NCBI RefSeq assembly: GCF_024166365.1
Contig: NC_064826.1
Span: 23,584,001 to 23,648,000, forward strand
Direction of reading: 5' to 3'
DNA length: 64,000 nucleotides
Source of the DNA: Elephas maximus indicus
Lineage: Eukaryota > Chordata > Mammalia > Proboscidea > Elephantidae
The notes below the pieces were generated by a model. The model ran no database searches. It was not told the DNA's origin and saw only the letters and a list, made by a program, of their open reading frames with translations. The translations under genes and the position numbers were made by a program. Below, in pieces: positions 22,105 to 31,850 of this stretch (its first letter is position 1; every line of letters starts with the position of its first letter).

Positions 22105-22929
22105 GAGAAAGGGAAAGAGGTTTTTGAAAGTCTCTTTGACAGCGTCTTAGAAATCTAAGCAGACATTATTGGGAGTCATTGAAACCAATAGGACCCAAAG
22201 GCTTCTTTTAAACCTTCAAGTCTATGTTTTTGTGTGCACCAACATAACATGCATATACTCATGTCCTATCCAAATTCACAAATCCAGCTGTTAAAATATA
22301 ATAAGACAGGGTTCAAATAAAATTTGACTTTTTATTTGCAGTAAAGCTGGTGATAAGATTCAAGAATGCTAAGTGCAGTGATAGGCCTCCCATAAAAGAA
22401 ATACATTTTTGTATAAATAAAGCTTATGCATTGACCTGAAACTTAACCCAAGCAATCAGACAGTGAAGTTGCTTATGTTAGAATGTTTTCAATATTTCCT
22501 CAGGTAAACGCTTAAGTCCATCTTCTAGGGAAAATCCTTAGAGATTTTACTTTAGCCCTCTTGATCTCCTTATGCTAGTGATCTTTTAGGAAGGATCATT
22601 CTCTTGGGAGCACTCTCAGTATATCCTATGGATCACACTTGCAGTGAAGGAAAATGTCAGAATGTGTGAATCACACTAAAGACACATCTTAATCTGTCAC
22701 TTATTTTGAAAGTTAATAAATAGCACAAATTCTAGTCAGATGACCAAGAACATTTAATCAAAAAGTTTAAATTTTAGGCTTATTACTTGATATATTGCTA
22801 CATTTTCCTCAGAGGCAGGGAAGAGCAGAGAGAAGATGACAGAAGAAGAGTTAATTGGGACTACCAATATTGAACGCACTTATGCTATTTGGTCTAGAAT
22901 GCAGAAGAAGGAAAAAATGTTTTATTTTT
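22105..22929. other. no recognised feature
   Basis: No repeat family that I can name and no coding potential. Confidence 0.45.
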
Positions 22930-23774
22930 TAAGTTTTTAATTGACCTAACAGACGAAAGTTTGCTCAAAATAACAATAGCAACAATATATTGGATGATTA
23001 CAGTTTATGGACAAGTGAAACGTATGACACCAATAACATAGTGGATGGGAAGGAAGAATTGAGAATACTCTGTTAGAAAATACTACACTACTAATGAAGT
23101 GGTATATTATTCTTTGAAAATGGATTTAGGTTAGTTTAAATGTAAATTGTGAGCTATAGGGCAAACACTAAATTTTTTTTAAAAAAGAACTGTAATTGAC
23201 AACCTAGGAGAGGAGAGAAAATGAAATCATATAAAGGCTCAGTTAAAACAAGAGAAGGAAAAAAAAAAGAAGATTGGGAAACAAACAAACAAAAACAAAA
23301 CAAAATAAAGAATAAAGGCAAGGAATAGAAAAAAAAAGTTACATATACAGTAGATATTAATCCAGCTACATAGGTAATCACTTTAAATGTGAATGATCTA
23401 AATATACCAACTTAAAGACGGACACTATTAAAGTGGATAAAAAAACAAGATCCAACTATATGTTGTCTATAAAAAACCCACTTTAAATATAAGGTACAGA
23501 TAGACTAAAAGTAAAGAGATGGAGAAAAATATGCCATGCTAATCAAAGAAGATGTCTCAAGATAAATTTTTAAAAATATTTTAACTAAATGAAGATGGAA
23601 TTCCTAGTTAAAGCAATAAGACAAGAAAAGAAAAGAAACGGTATACAGGTTTGGGGGGGAATGGTTTTTATTCACAGATGATAAGACTGTGTATGAAGAA
23701 AATCCCAAATAGTCAACAACAACAACAAAACTCTTGAAACTAATAAAGGATTACAGCAAGTTGGCAGGACACAA
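22930..23774 (+). mobile_element. decayed L1 ORF2 fragments (sense)
   Basis: The block near 23435-23540 (AACAAGATCCAACTATATGT, CACTTTAAATATAAGGTACA, GAGATGGAGAAAAATATGCC) is L1 ORF2-like. The block near 23676-23775 (CACAGATGATAAGACTGTGT, then AGCAAGTTGGCAGGACACAA) matches the L1 RT catalytic region. The part between is deleted. No intact frame. Confidence 0.6.
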
Positions 23775-23777
23775 GGT

Positions 23778-24100
23778 GTCTTAGTCATCGAGTGCTGCTA
23801 TAACTGAAATAACACAAGCAGTTGTCTTTAACGAAGACAAATTTATTTTCTCACAGTCTAGCATGCTGGAAGTCCAAATTCAGGGTGTCAGCTCCAGGAG
23901 AAGACTTTTTCCCTCTGTTGTCTCTGGATGAAATATCTTCTCATCAACCTTCCCCTTGACCAGGAGCTTCTTTGTGAAGAAACCCGGGGTCCAAAGGATG
24001 CACAGTCCTCCAGGTGCTTCTTTCTTGATGGTATGGGGTCCCCAACTCTCTGCTTGCTTCTCTTTCCTTTTATCTCTTATAAAATGAAGGGTGATGCAGG
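23778..24100 (-). mobile_element. MaLR-like LTR, lineage-specific type, truncated, antisense
   Basis: Minus-strand LTR ending at GTCTTAGTCATCGAGTGCTG (23778) and broken off at GGGTGATGCAGG (24100), exactly where the inverted-duplication arm starts. Its 5' third is missing. The frame on minus 24197-23880 is spurious. Confidence 0.8.
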
Positions 24101-24101
24101 C

Positions 24102-24347
24102 CAGAAGTAGATCACTAGGCCTTTCTTCCGAGGTGTCTCTGGGTAGATTTGACCCTCCAACCATTTGGTTAGCAGCCGAATACGCTGTTTGCAACACCCA
24201 GGGACTCCAAATGTTGACCAGATCTCATTAATGTCATTCCTGTGTTCTGCTCATTTCTGTCTCTTTCAGTCTTTAATAGTGTTCTTCACACCTTGAAGAA
24301 ATTCAAGCTGGATTCAGAAGAAGATGGGGAACCAGGGGTATAATTGC
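24102..24347 (-). repeat. right arm of the 245 bp inverted duplication
   Basis: Inverted partner of 21819-22061. It contains a type B SINE piece on the minus strand (24102-24212), unassigned DNA, and runs without a break into the RTE fragment starting near 24298. Confidence 0.9.
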
Positions 24348-25497
24348 TGATTTCAGATGGATCCTGGCTGAAAGCAGAGAATACCAGAAAGATGTTTACC
24401 TGTGTTTTATTGACTATGAAAAGTCATTTGACTGTGTGGATCATAACAAATTATGGATAACACTGAGAAGAAAGGGAATTCCGGAACACTTAATTGTGCT
24501 CACCAGGAACCTGTACATAGACCAAAAGGCAGTTGTTTGAACAGAACAAGGGGATACTGCCTGGTTTAAAATCAGGAAAGGTGTGTGTCAAGGTTTTATC
24601 TTTTCACCATACTTACTCAATCTGTATGCTAAATAAATAATCCAAGAAGCTAGACTATATGAAGAAGAATGGGGCATCAGGATTGGAGGAAGTTGTGTTA
24701 ACAATCTGTGATATGCAGATGACACCATCTTGCTTGCTGAAAGTGAAAAATGACTTGAAGTACTTACTGATGAAAACCAAAAACCACAGTCTTCAGTATG
24801 GATTATATCTCAACGTAAAGAAAACAAAAGTCCTCAAAACCTGACCAATAAGCAACATCATGATAAATGGAGAAAAGAGTGAAGTTGTCAAGGATTTCAT
24901 TTTACTTCGATCCGCAATCAAAGGCCATGGAAGCAGCAGTCAAGAAATCAAAAGACGCAATGCATTGGGCAAATCTGCTGCAAAAGATCTCTTTAAAGTG
25001 TCAAAAACCAAAGATGTGACTTTAAGGACTACAGAGCCCCTGATCCACGCCATGAAGTTTTCCATAGCCTTACATGCATGTGAAATCTGGACAATGAATA
25101 AAGGAGACCAAAGAAGAATTGATGCCTTTGCATTATGCTGTTAGAGAAGAATGTTGACGATACCATGGACTGCCAGAAGAACTAACAAATCTGTCTTGAA
25201 AGAAGTACATTAGAATTACGTTAGAAGAATGCTCATTAGATGCAAGGATAGCAAGAATTTGTCTCTCATACTTTGGACATGTTATCAGGGTGGAAGAACC
25301 ATTGGAGAAGGACATCATCCTTCGTAGAATAAAGGGTCATCCAAAAAGAGGAAGACCATCAATGAGATGGATTGACACAGTGACTGCAACAATGGGCTCA
25401 AGCAAAATGATTGTGAGGATGATGCGGGACCGGGCAGTGTTTCGTTTTGTTGTACAAAGGGTTGCTATGAGTCAAAACTGAATTGAAGGCACCTAAC
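24298..25497 (+). mobile_element. RTE LINE fragment (RT core to 3' end), 5'-truncated
   Basis: It starts at AATTCAAGCTGGATTCAGAA, corresponding to the IQAGFRRG block of the RT, and continues to the 3' end (GGTTGCTATGAGTCAAAACT, AAGGCACCTAAC), followed by T-rich DNA. It keeps a YADDT box near 24715. Frames at 24659-25144 and 25290-25481 carry the C-terminal blocks (RRIKGHPKRGRPSMRWIDT near 25320-25380). Several stops and frameshifts make it a pseudogene. Confidence 0.88.
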
Positions 25498-25511
25498 TTT
25501 TTTTTTTTTTA

Positions 25512-26089
25512 ACAGCCACCTTGAATGGACTTACTCTTTCTTTCTCTTACTAAAAAATCATAGTGATACTATACTCATCTAAAAGTTAGAGGTCGCACAG
25601 TCAACGATAGCTAATAAAATGGACCATAAATAAAATGGAGCCTATTCAAGCCTAAAAGAATTTATATTCCTTTAAGGTAGAGCTCATGACACCATGCTGT
25701 TTTTCTGAACTAAAAGTTAACATTTTATTCTCTTATTTTTATTTTTTTAATATATAACCTATATTACATTACATTATCGTATAAGTGATTATATATTCTT
25801 GTTTTAGAAGTGTTTCCCTATTGCTTCATTGACATACACTTAAATACTATTTAACAAAAGATATTTTAAAACTCATTTGAATGTAAAAAATGGCACCATT
25901 ACCAGTGATGGCACCTACTAAAATTTCATTTTCGAAATGAATGCAGGCCATAATACTTCAAAAATGAGCTAAGATTTTGAAATATATACACGTTATTTAA
26001 AATTGTACTCTTAAAATCTCACCAGCAAAAAACAGTAAATATCTAGTTTATCATATTGCTGATTATCACTGCAGTCTTGAAATCTTTCT
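25512..26089. other. no recognised feature, AT-rich
   Basis: No named repeat or coding potential visible. Confidence 0.4.
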
Positions 26090-26900
26090 TACATAAATGT
26101 ATGTAATTTTAGAATGTAAGAAATTGTAGAAAATAAAAAAATGCCTGTATTCTTACAGTCCATAAGAAAACTATTAAAATTTTGTTGTGTATCCTTCAGA
26201 AACATAGATATTAAGCTAAATATTTATCATTATAAAACTCTCTATGTTTACTATTTGCATTTGATGAAATTTTATAAAATTATGCTGCAGAGAACACTTG
26301 ATAACAGCTTTCCTCAACTTACAGCCTTACATATTGATCAAAGCAAAAACCAAATCTACTACCTCTGAGTTGATTCCAACTCATAGTGACTCTAGAGGAC
26401 AGAGTAGAACTGCCCCATAGAGTTTTCAAGACAGTAGATCTTTAGGGAAGCAGATTGCCCCATCTTTCTCCTGCAGAGCAGCTGCTAGGTTTAAACCTCT
26501 GGCCTTTCAGTTAGCAGCCAAGCGCTTAACCACTGCTTCACTAGGGCTCTTTACATATTGATACTTATACATTCATACTTTTAATAACTTCCTAGTATTT
26601 CACTGTATGAATATGCCATAATTTAATAAATCTCCCCTATGTCAGGTATTTCCTTTGATTCTATTTTGACTAGTTGCAATGAGCATGTTCACAGCTTTAT
26701 TTTTGTGATGTTTATTTCTGCATGATGTATCTCCACAGGTGAAATTGCTTGATAAATAAGTAAGGATGTGGCTTACTCTTTTGCTATAACCCCCAAAAAT
26801 GTCCCCTATAAAGTGGCTCAATACACGCTCCCGATAAAATTTTATTAATGTTCATTTAATAATTTCTTCTTTGCCTGTTAGCATTTAAATCTGATTACAT
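26090..26900 (-). mobile_element. old L1 3' UTR fragment, antisense, with SINE insertion
   Basis: The blocks CACTGTATGAATATGCCATA, GTTGCAATGAGCATGTTCAC and TCTCCACAGGTGAAATTGCT read like an antisense L1 3' UTR. The element is split at 26339-26550 by a SINE. Confidence 0.5.
26339..26550 (-). mobile_element. AfroSINE type A with clear TSD
   Basis: Minus-strand copy with head AGAGCCCTAGTGAAGCAGTG and the full middle (CTGCTCTGCAGGAGAAAGAT). It is flanked by perfect 12 bp duplications TTACATATTGAT at 26327-26338 and 26551-26562. Confidence 0.92.
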
Positions 26901-27369
26901 ATATTAGCATTTTAATATGTAATCAATATAAAGCAAAATAATTTACAGTCTTTTTTTTTGGTCCTAAATCTTGGAAATCCAGTATGTGTTATATACTTCC
27001 AACACGGTCTCGATTCAGGAGCTGAATTTTCGTCTGAAATTCTTGACCTATATTTAGATTTTATTAAATCTACAGTTGAAGGAGTAGATTCACACACCCA
27101 CATTATTCCAAACATACTTAAAAGATTTCCAGTAACTAACCCACGTATCAATTTTTATATTTAAATGACAATTAAATAAAATTAAAAATGTGGTGCCTCG
27201 GTAACACTAGCCACATTTCACATTTCAATGGCTCAATAGTCACTTTGGGCTACTGGCTCCAGTATTGTGCGCACAGATCGAAACCCTTAGTCTGGCCAAG
27301 AAGACCATGCATGCTCTGTACCCTCATAAACTCTATGCTCTCGCTTTTTTTTTTTTTTTTTTACAATTC
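26901..27369. other. no recognised feature
   Basis: AT-rich. The overlapping 68- and 79-codon frames on opposite strands near 26912-27164 have no recognisable domain. Confidence 0.4.
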
Positions 27370-27475
27370 TCCTCCTCGATTACTCCTCTCTGGCACTCTT
27401 GCTTCCAGCTCTTTCTGAAACACTGCAGGCACCTCAGGATTTTTGCATTTGTTATTCCCTGGACCCAGAATGAAA

Positions 27476-27620
27476 GAAACTGGTGGAGCAAATGATTAAG
27501 CACTTGGCTGTTAACCTGAAGGTGGGTGGTTTGAACCCACTCAGTGGCGCCACTCTACTCTGGCCTATAGGGTCACTATGAGTCAGAATCGACTTGATGG
27601 CAAAGGTTTGGTTTTTGGTT
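27476..27620 (+). mobile_element. AfroSINE, internally deleted
   Basis: Head decayed, GGTGGGTGGTTTGAACCCAC, then directly CTACTCTGGCCTATAGGGTC and tail TATGAGTCAGAATCGACTTG. Confidence 0.88.
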
Positions 27621-27748
27621 TAGTGCTACAGGAGAAAGACCTGGCAATCTACTTCCATAAAGATTACAGCCTAGAAAACCCTACGGGTAATTCTACTCTG
27701 TCACAAGGGGTCACTCTGAGTCAGAATCAACTTGATAGCACACAACAA
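27621..27748 (+). mobile_element. AfroSINE 3' two thirds, tandem to preceding copy
   Basis: CAGGAGAAAGACCTGGCAAT, AGCCTAGAAAACCCTACGGG, CTGAGTCAGAATCAACTTGA and a CACAACAA end. Together with 27476 it forms a SINE-SINE tandem. Confidence 0.82.
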
Positions 27749-27875
27749 GATGCAATGCACTTCCCTCAAATATCCTTTTGAGTTTCTATTACTGCTTCAA
27801 ATCTTTACTAATATGTCCTCTTATCAGTAAGCACTTCTATGCCCATTGCCACTCCTCCTCACTTCTCTATGACTG

Positions 27876-28352
27876 TCTTAGTCATCTAGTGCTGCTGTAA
27901 CAGAAGTACCACAAATGGATGGCTTTAACAAAGACAAATTTATTTCCTCACAGTAAAGTAGGCTAAAAGTCCAAATTCAGGGCATCACCTCCAGGGGAAG
28001 GCTTTCTGTCTGTCTCAGCTCTGGAGGAAAGTCCTTGTCCTCAGTCTTCCTCTGGTCGAGGATCTTCTCGGGCAGGGACCCCGGGTCCAAAGCGTGTGCT
28101 CTGCTCCTGGTGCTGCTTTCTCAGTATGAGGTCCCCAACTTTCTGCTTACTTCCCTTTCAATACCTCAGGGAAACTCCCTTTACATTGGATCAAGGATGT
28201 GACCTGGTAAGGATGTTACGATGATCCCACCCTAATCCTCTTTAACATAAAATTACAATCACAAAATGGAGGACAATCACAGAATACTGGGAATCATGGC
28301 CTGACCAAATCAATACACACATTTTTGGGGGGACATAATTCAATCCATGACA
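27876..28352 (-). mobile_element. MaLR-like LTR, lineage-specific type, antisense, near complete
   Basis: Minus-strand LTR from CATTGTCATGGATTGAATTA (28352) to TGCTGTTACAGCAGCACTAG and AAGACAG (27876). It contains CTCCATTTTGTGATTGTAAT and ATCCTTGATCCAATGTAAAG. Same type as 20229, 23778 and 51220. Inserted in L2. Confidence 0.85.
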
Positions 28353-28512
28353 ATGACCATTATTCAGATTTATTTTTCTCATTCTATTTCTTCCTATTTA
28401 TTGTTTATCTCCCTACGCTAGAATATAAACTCTGTGATGGAAGGGATATACGTTCGCTACTATAGCCTCACCTGGCATATAATAGTAGCTCAAGTATTTG
28501 TTTAATATGAAA

Positions 28513-28854
28513 GGTCGTTTTTAACTCGATTATTAATAGGTCCTGTATATGTCTCTGTGCTCCTTTTTTTCTCCTCTTCCCCCTCCTCCTTCTTTGTTTT
28601 TTTTTCCTTTAATTTTCATTATAATGATCCATGTTAAGAACCACTCTCTCCTACCCTAATTCTTATCATGGGCCTCATTAACTCTCCTACCAAACCTTAA
28701 TTTTCATTAATGGGTCAGTGTGTGAGAAACACTTCCATTTCAAATACAGGCTATGTCAGCCTTAGACAGTCACATACACACTCCTAGGAATGAAAAACAC
28801 TTGGCAAGCCTGCTTAGGTCTACCAGTGACTATGGAGTTCACTTCAACTCTTTG
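28513..28854. other. no recognised feature (pyrimidine-rich near 28560-28610)
   Basis: Short CT-rich tract, otherwise nothing assignable. Confidence 0.45.
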
Positions 28855-29016
28855 AACACCGTGGGGTGTGTTAGCAGAACTCCACGGGGTTTTCAATGGC
28901 TGATTTTTCAGAGGTAGATTGTTAGGACTCTTTTTCAAGATACCTCTAGGTGGACTCAATCCTCTATCCTGTCAGTTAGCAGCCCAGAGAGTTAACCATT
29001 TGCACCCCAGGGACCC
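28855..29016 (-). mobile_element. AfroSINE type B, decayed tail
   Basis: Minus-strand head GGGGTCCCTGGGGTGCAAAT at 29016, GAGTCCACCTAGAGG and AACCCCGTGGAGTTCTGC. Confidence 0.82.
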
Positions 29017-29056
29017 CATTTAGGACTAAGAATGCACAACAGTCAGACCCACAAAT

Positions 29057-29225
29057 ACCAAAACCAAACCAAATCCTTTGCCACTGCGTCGATTACAACT
29101 CATAGTGAACCTACAGGACAGAATATAACTACCCCATAAGATTTCTAAGGATCAGCTGGTGGATTCGAACTGCCAACCTTTTGGTTGGCAGCCAAACACG
29201 TAAGCACTGTGCCACCAGGGCTCCT
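29057..29225 (-). mobile_element. AfroSINE type A, short variant
   Basis: Head AGGAGCCCTGGTGGCACAGT at 29225, GGTTGGCAGTTCGAATCCAC, tail GTTGTAATCGACGCAGTGGC and GGTTTGGTTTTGG. Confidence 0.92.
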
Positions 29226-30169
29226 ATCCACAAATAAGTTCTACCATATAAATGACGGTAAAAGATTTAAGGCAAATAAATATCCTTCACTTCTTCTGTG
29301 ATATATAAATCAGTTATTCTCAAAGTAGAGCCTATCTGTGACTCTGTAATAGACAGTAATTACAATCTCATGCATATATGTATTTTAGAATTGTTTGCAT
29401 AATGAAATCTTGACTCAGAAGAAATCATGTAAACTTAGAAAATTATATCAACAGTATTAAGACAAGAATCAAATCATCAATAGCTGTATCAGCTGTTTAT
29501 CAATCAAAATACTTAGATTGCATTTATAAATATTTATTATAAACACTGGTAATTTAATAGAATGCAAATTTTTAATTATAATAAAGTACCCGTAATTACA
29601 GAAGGAGCAATCATGATTTTTAGAGAGCTCTCTTCTGTTTTACTGTATCTATAATGCTGAAACTAACAAAACTCAGATTTAATGAATGAAATACATTTCA
29701 AAAATATATACTATCCTAAGATAGGTTTACACATTCAATGCCTCCTGTCATGTTGCAAAATTACTGGCCTCAGAAGTAATTTTCTTGGTTGCCAATTTTC
29801 TTTATGTTACCTGCAACGAATGCACCAAATTCTCACCTGGGTAACATCTTCCTGTGGCCACCACTGGCTATTATTATTTTGGGATGGGTTTCTCTAATGC
29901 TTTCTAATTAAATATCTATTTGAAGACTCTGGAGGGAGTCAGGGTGTAAAGCTGCTCATTTGTAGTGAAATGGAGCATATGCAATGTGTAATGTCAGTCT
30001 TGGAGTCCCTGGAATAGTTTTCTATGTGCTTCTGATTTGAATTCAAGATCCAACACAAAAACCTAGATTAAACAGAGAACTACTGTTGCACAGGGAATTG
30101 GTGCTTTGCGTTATGTTTCTTGGCATTATCCAGTTGGTATCTAACCACCTTTCAGACACTTCTCTGCTG
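29226..30169. other. no recognised feature; apparently single-copy DNA
   Basis: About 940 bp, AT-rich, with no named repeat and no credible exon. The 71-codon frame at 29682-29897 has no domain. Confidence 0.45.
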
Positions 30170-30435
30170 GCTAACCTAGTGACCCTTCAAGACTCAGAAC
30201 AGTCTCCATTTCCTCTAGGAAAGGTTTTCCAATATTCACAGGTAGCTAGTTGTTTCTTACTCTGAGATACCACAGCCCTGCACTCATAGCTCTATGTATA
30301 GCATTTTAAGCATCTGGAATAACCCATTCAACTATTTCTCTCAGCTACAGACCTAGGATCCTCCTGGACTCCCTTTTCTCCCTAACATTCCTCACTTGAC
30401 CAGTTACTAAGTCCTTAGCATTTCATCTTCATTGT
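30170..30435 (+). mobile_element. L2-like old LINE fragment
   Basis: CCCTTCAAGACTCAGAACAG, TCCTCTAGGAAAGGTTTTCC and CTCATAGCTCTATGTATAGC resemble an L2 3' region. Confidence 0.5.
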
Positions 30436-30497
30436 GTGTGACAGACAGAGTAATGGCCACCAAAGGTGTCCACGTCCCAATCCCTACTATCTTGCTA

Positions 30498-30658
30498 TGT
30501 GTCCTTGGACAAACTCTGCCACCCTCTGTGCTTCAAGTGCTTCGTGCGTAAACAGGTGAAATACTTACTTAAACGGTTGTTGCAGGAATCAACATGTACA
30601 CAAAGAAGGGTGCCTGGCAGGAAATAAGCACTTATAAATGCAATTCTTGTGAGCTATA
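30498..30658 (+). mobile_element. MIR SINE fragment
   Basis: It has the MIR order: GTCCTTGGACAAACTCTGCC, ACTTACTTAAACGGTTGTTG, GGGTGCCTGGCAGGAAATAA, GCACTTATAAATGC. Confidence 0.65.
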
Positions 30659-30661
30659 GTA

Positions 30662-30825
30662 CTGCACCTGCATTTTCTTATTTGAGTCTTGAAAAACTCT
30701 GTGAAGTATTTATGCTTTCCCAATTGCAGATAAGGAAACTGAGGTTTAGGGAGGATAAATAACTGAATTGAGGGTCAGAGCCAGGATCGGAAACTCAGCA
30801 ATCTGACTCCAGGATATGCTGGTTT
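30662..30825 (-). mobile_element. MIR SINE fragment, antisense
   Basis: AGATAAGGAAACTGAGGTTT, GTCAGAGCCAGGATCGGAAA and CAATCTGACTCCAG are the antisense MIR core. It faces the sense MIR at 30498. Confidence 0.7.
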
Positions 30826-30829
30826 ACAA

Positions 30830-31440
30830 TATTTATTTAAATGACACATTAATGTTTCTAATCTATTCAGAGATGATTTGTTTTCAAATTGTGAAATTTA
30901 TTTTCTGTCTCCAACGGCTAACAAATGAAAATCTCTTAAAGAATTGATGGGATTTAGAGAAGGAGACAATTGTTGTAAATTCCCCAGCATAATAATGACA
31001 CTGGGCTGTTTTACACTTAAGGAGAGTTAGATTCAGATCAAAAACCTTCTCTTGAATATGGGCTCAAAGGGAATCACGAGTGTAAATCATCTTAAAGCCT
31101 TTCTTGGATTTACAACATAAAAGAATCACGCACATTAAGAAGACAGTGACTCATAATGTGCTAAGCAAATTTTACAAGAGAGAACTAAATGTATTTCTTC
31201 TAAGTAAGGAGTGCTTGAGCAGACTTTTAAGTAAGAAACAGAAACTGAAGTAAAATAAAATTATTCTAAAAAAAAAAAAAAAAGGAATTTATCCAAGTAC
31301 CTCAGTCTTATTATTTCTCAGAATTTGAACTTGATCTTAACTAGTGCACTTTACCTTTCTTAACTTTGGACACATTTACACAAAATGTTCTATACTTAGA
31401 ACTTGCAAATTAAGGCTAATGTGAGACTTAATAGGCCAAT
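30830..31440. other. no recognised feature
   Basis: AT-rich with a poly(A) run at 31269-31284; nothing assignable. Confidence 0.45.
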
Positions 31441-31850
31441 GGCTGGTTGAAAGGTAGTTTCCTTGGGCATGTGGCCTGTGTTGAATATAAGTGGGCATTC
31501 TGGCAAGGCTCATGGGCTTTTGCTTGCTCTGGATCTTGCAGCTGGCGCCTGTTCATCTGACCTCCTGTTCTTGGGACCTGAGCTAACAGCTTACCTGTGG
31601 TCTTGCCTACCTACCGTGGGATTTGCCAATCTTCTCAGCCTGTGAGCCCTGCTCTCTAACCTGCTGGTCTTGAGGTTTGTCAGCACCTGCAGTTACATGA
31701 ATCAGGAGAATCCTCTATCTTGACCCAGAAGCTTGGGACGTTCCAGCCTCTACAATCACATGAGCCATTTCCTTGATATGAATCTCTCTCTGTATATATA
31801 TTTATACACTTAACTGCTAGAAAACCCAGCCTAAGACATTGTCACTTAAA
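31441..31850 (+). repeat. unassigned old dispersed repeat (possible)
   Basis: The stretch near 31740-31830 (CACATGAGCCATTTCCTTGA, then TCTCTCTGTATATATATTTA) resembles the end of an old dispersed mammalian repeat whose family I cannot name. The 60-codon frame at 31463-31645 is probably spurious. Confidence 0.35.

Larger units (their letters stand above)
27370..28512 (+). mobile_element. L2 LINE 3' region, split by SINEs and an LTR
   Basis: Three blocks in L2 order: 27370-27475 (TTTTTGCATTTGTTATTCCC), 27749-27875 (ACTTCTCTATGAC) and 28353-28512 (GAATATAAACTCTGTGATGG, then GCCTCACCTGGCATATAATA and TAGCTCAAGTATTTGTTTAA). Insertions at 27476-27748 and 27876-28352 separate them. Confidence 0.7.

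Noticed and set aside
23880..24197. 105-codon minus-strand frame
   Set aside because: Lies across an LTR fragment and a SINE junction; composite, not a gene.
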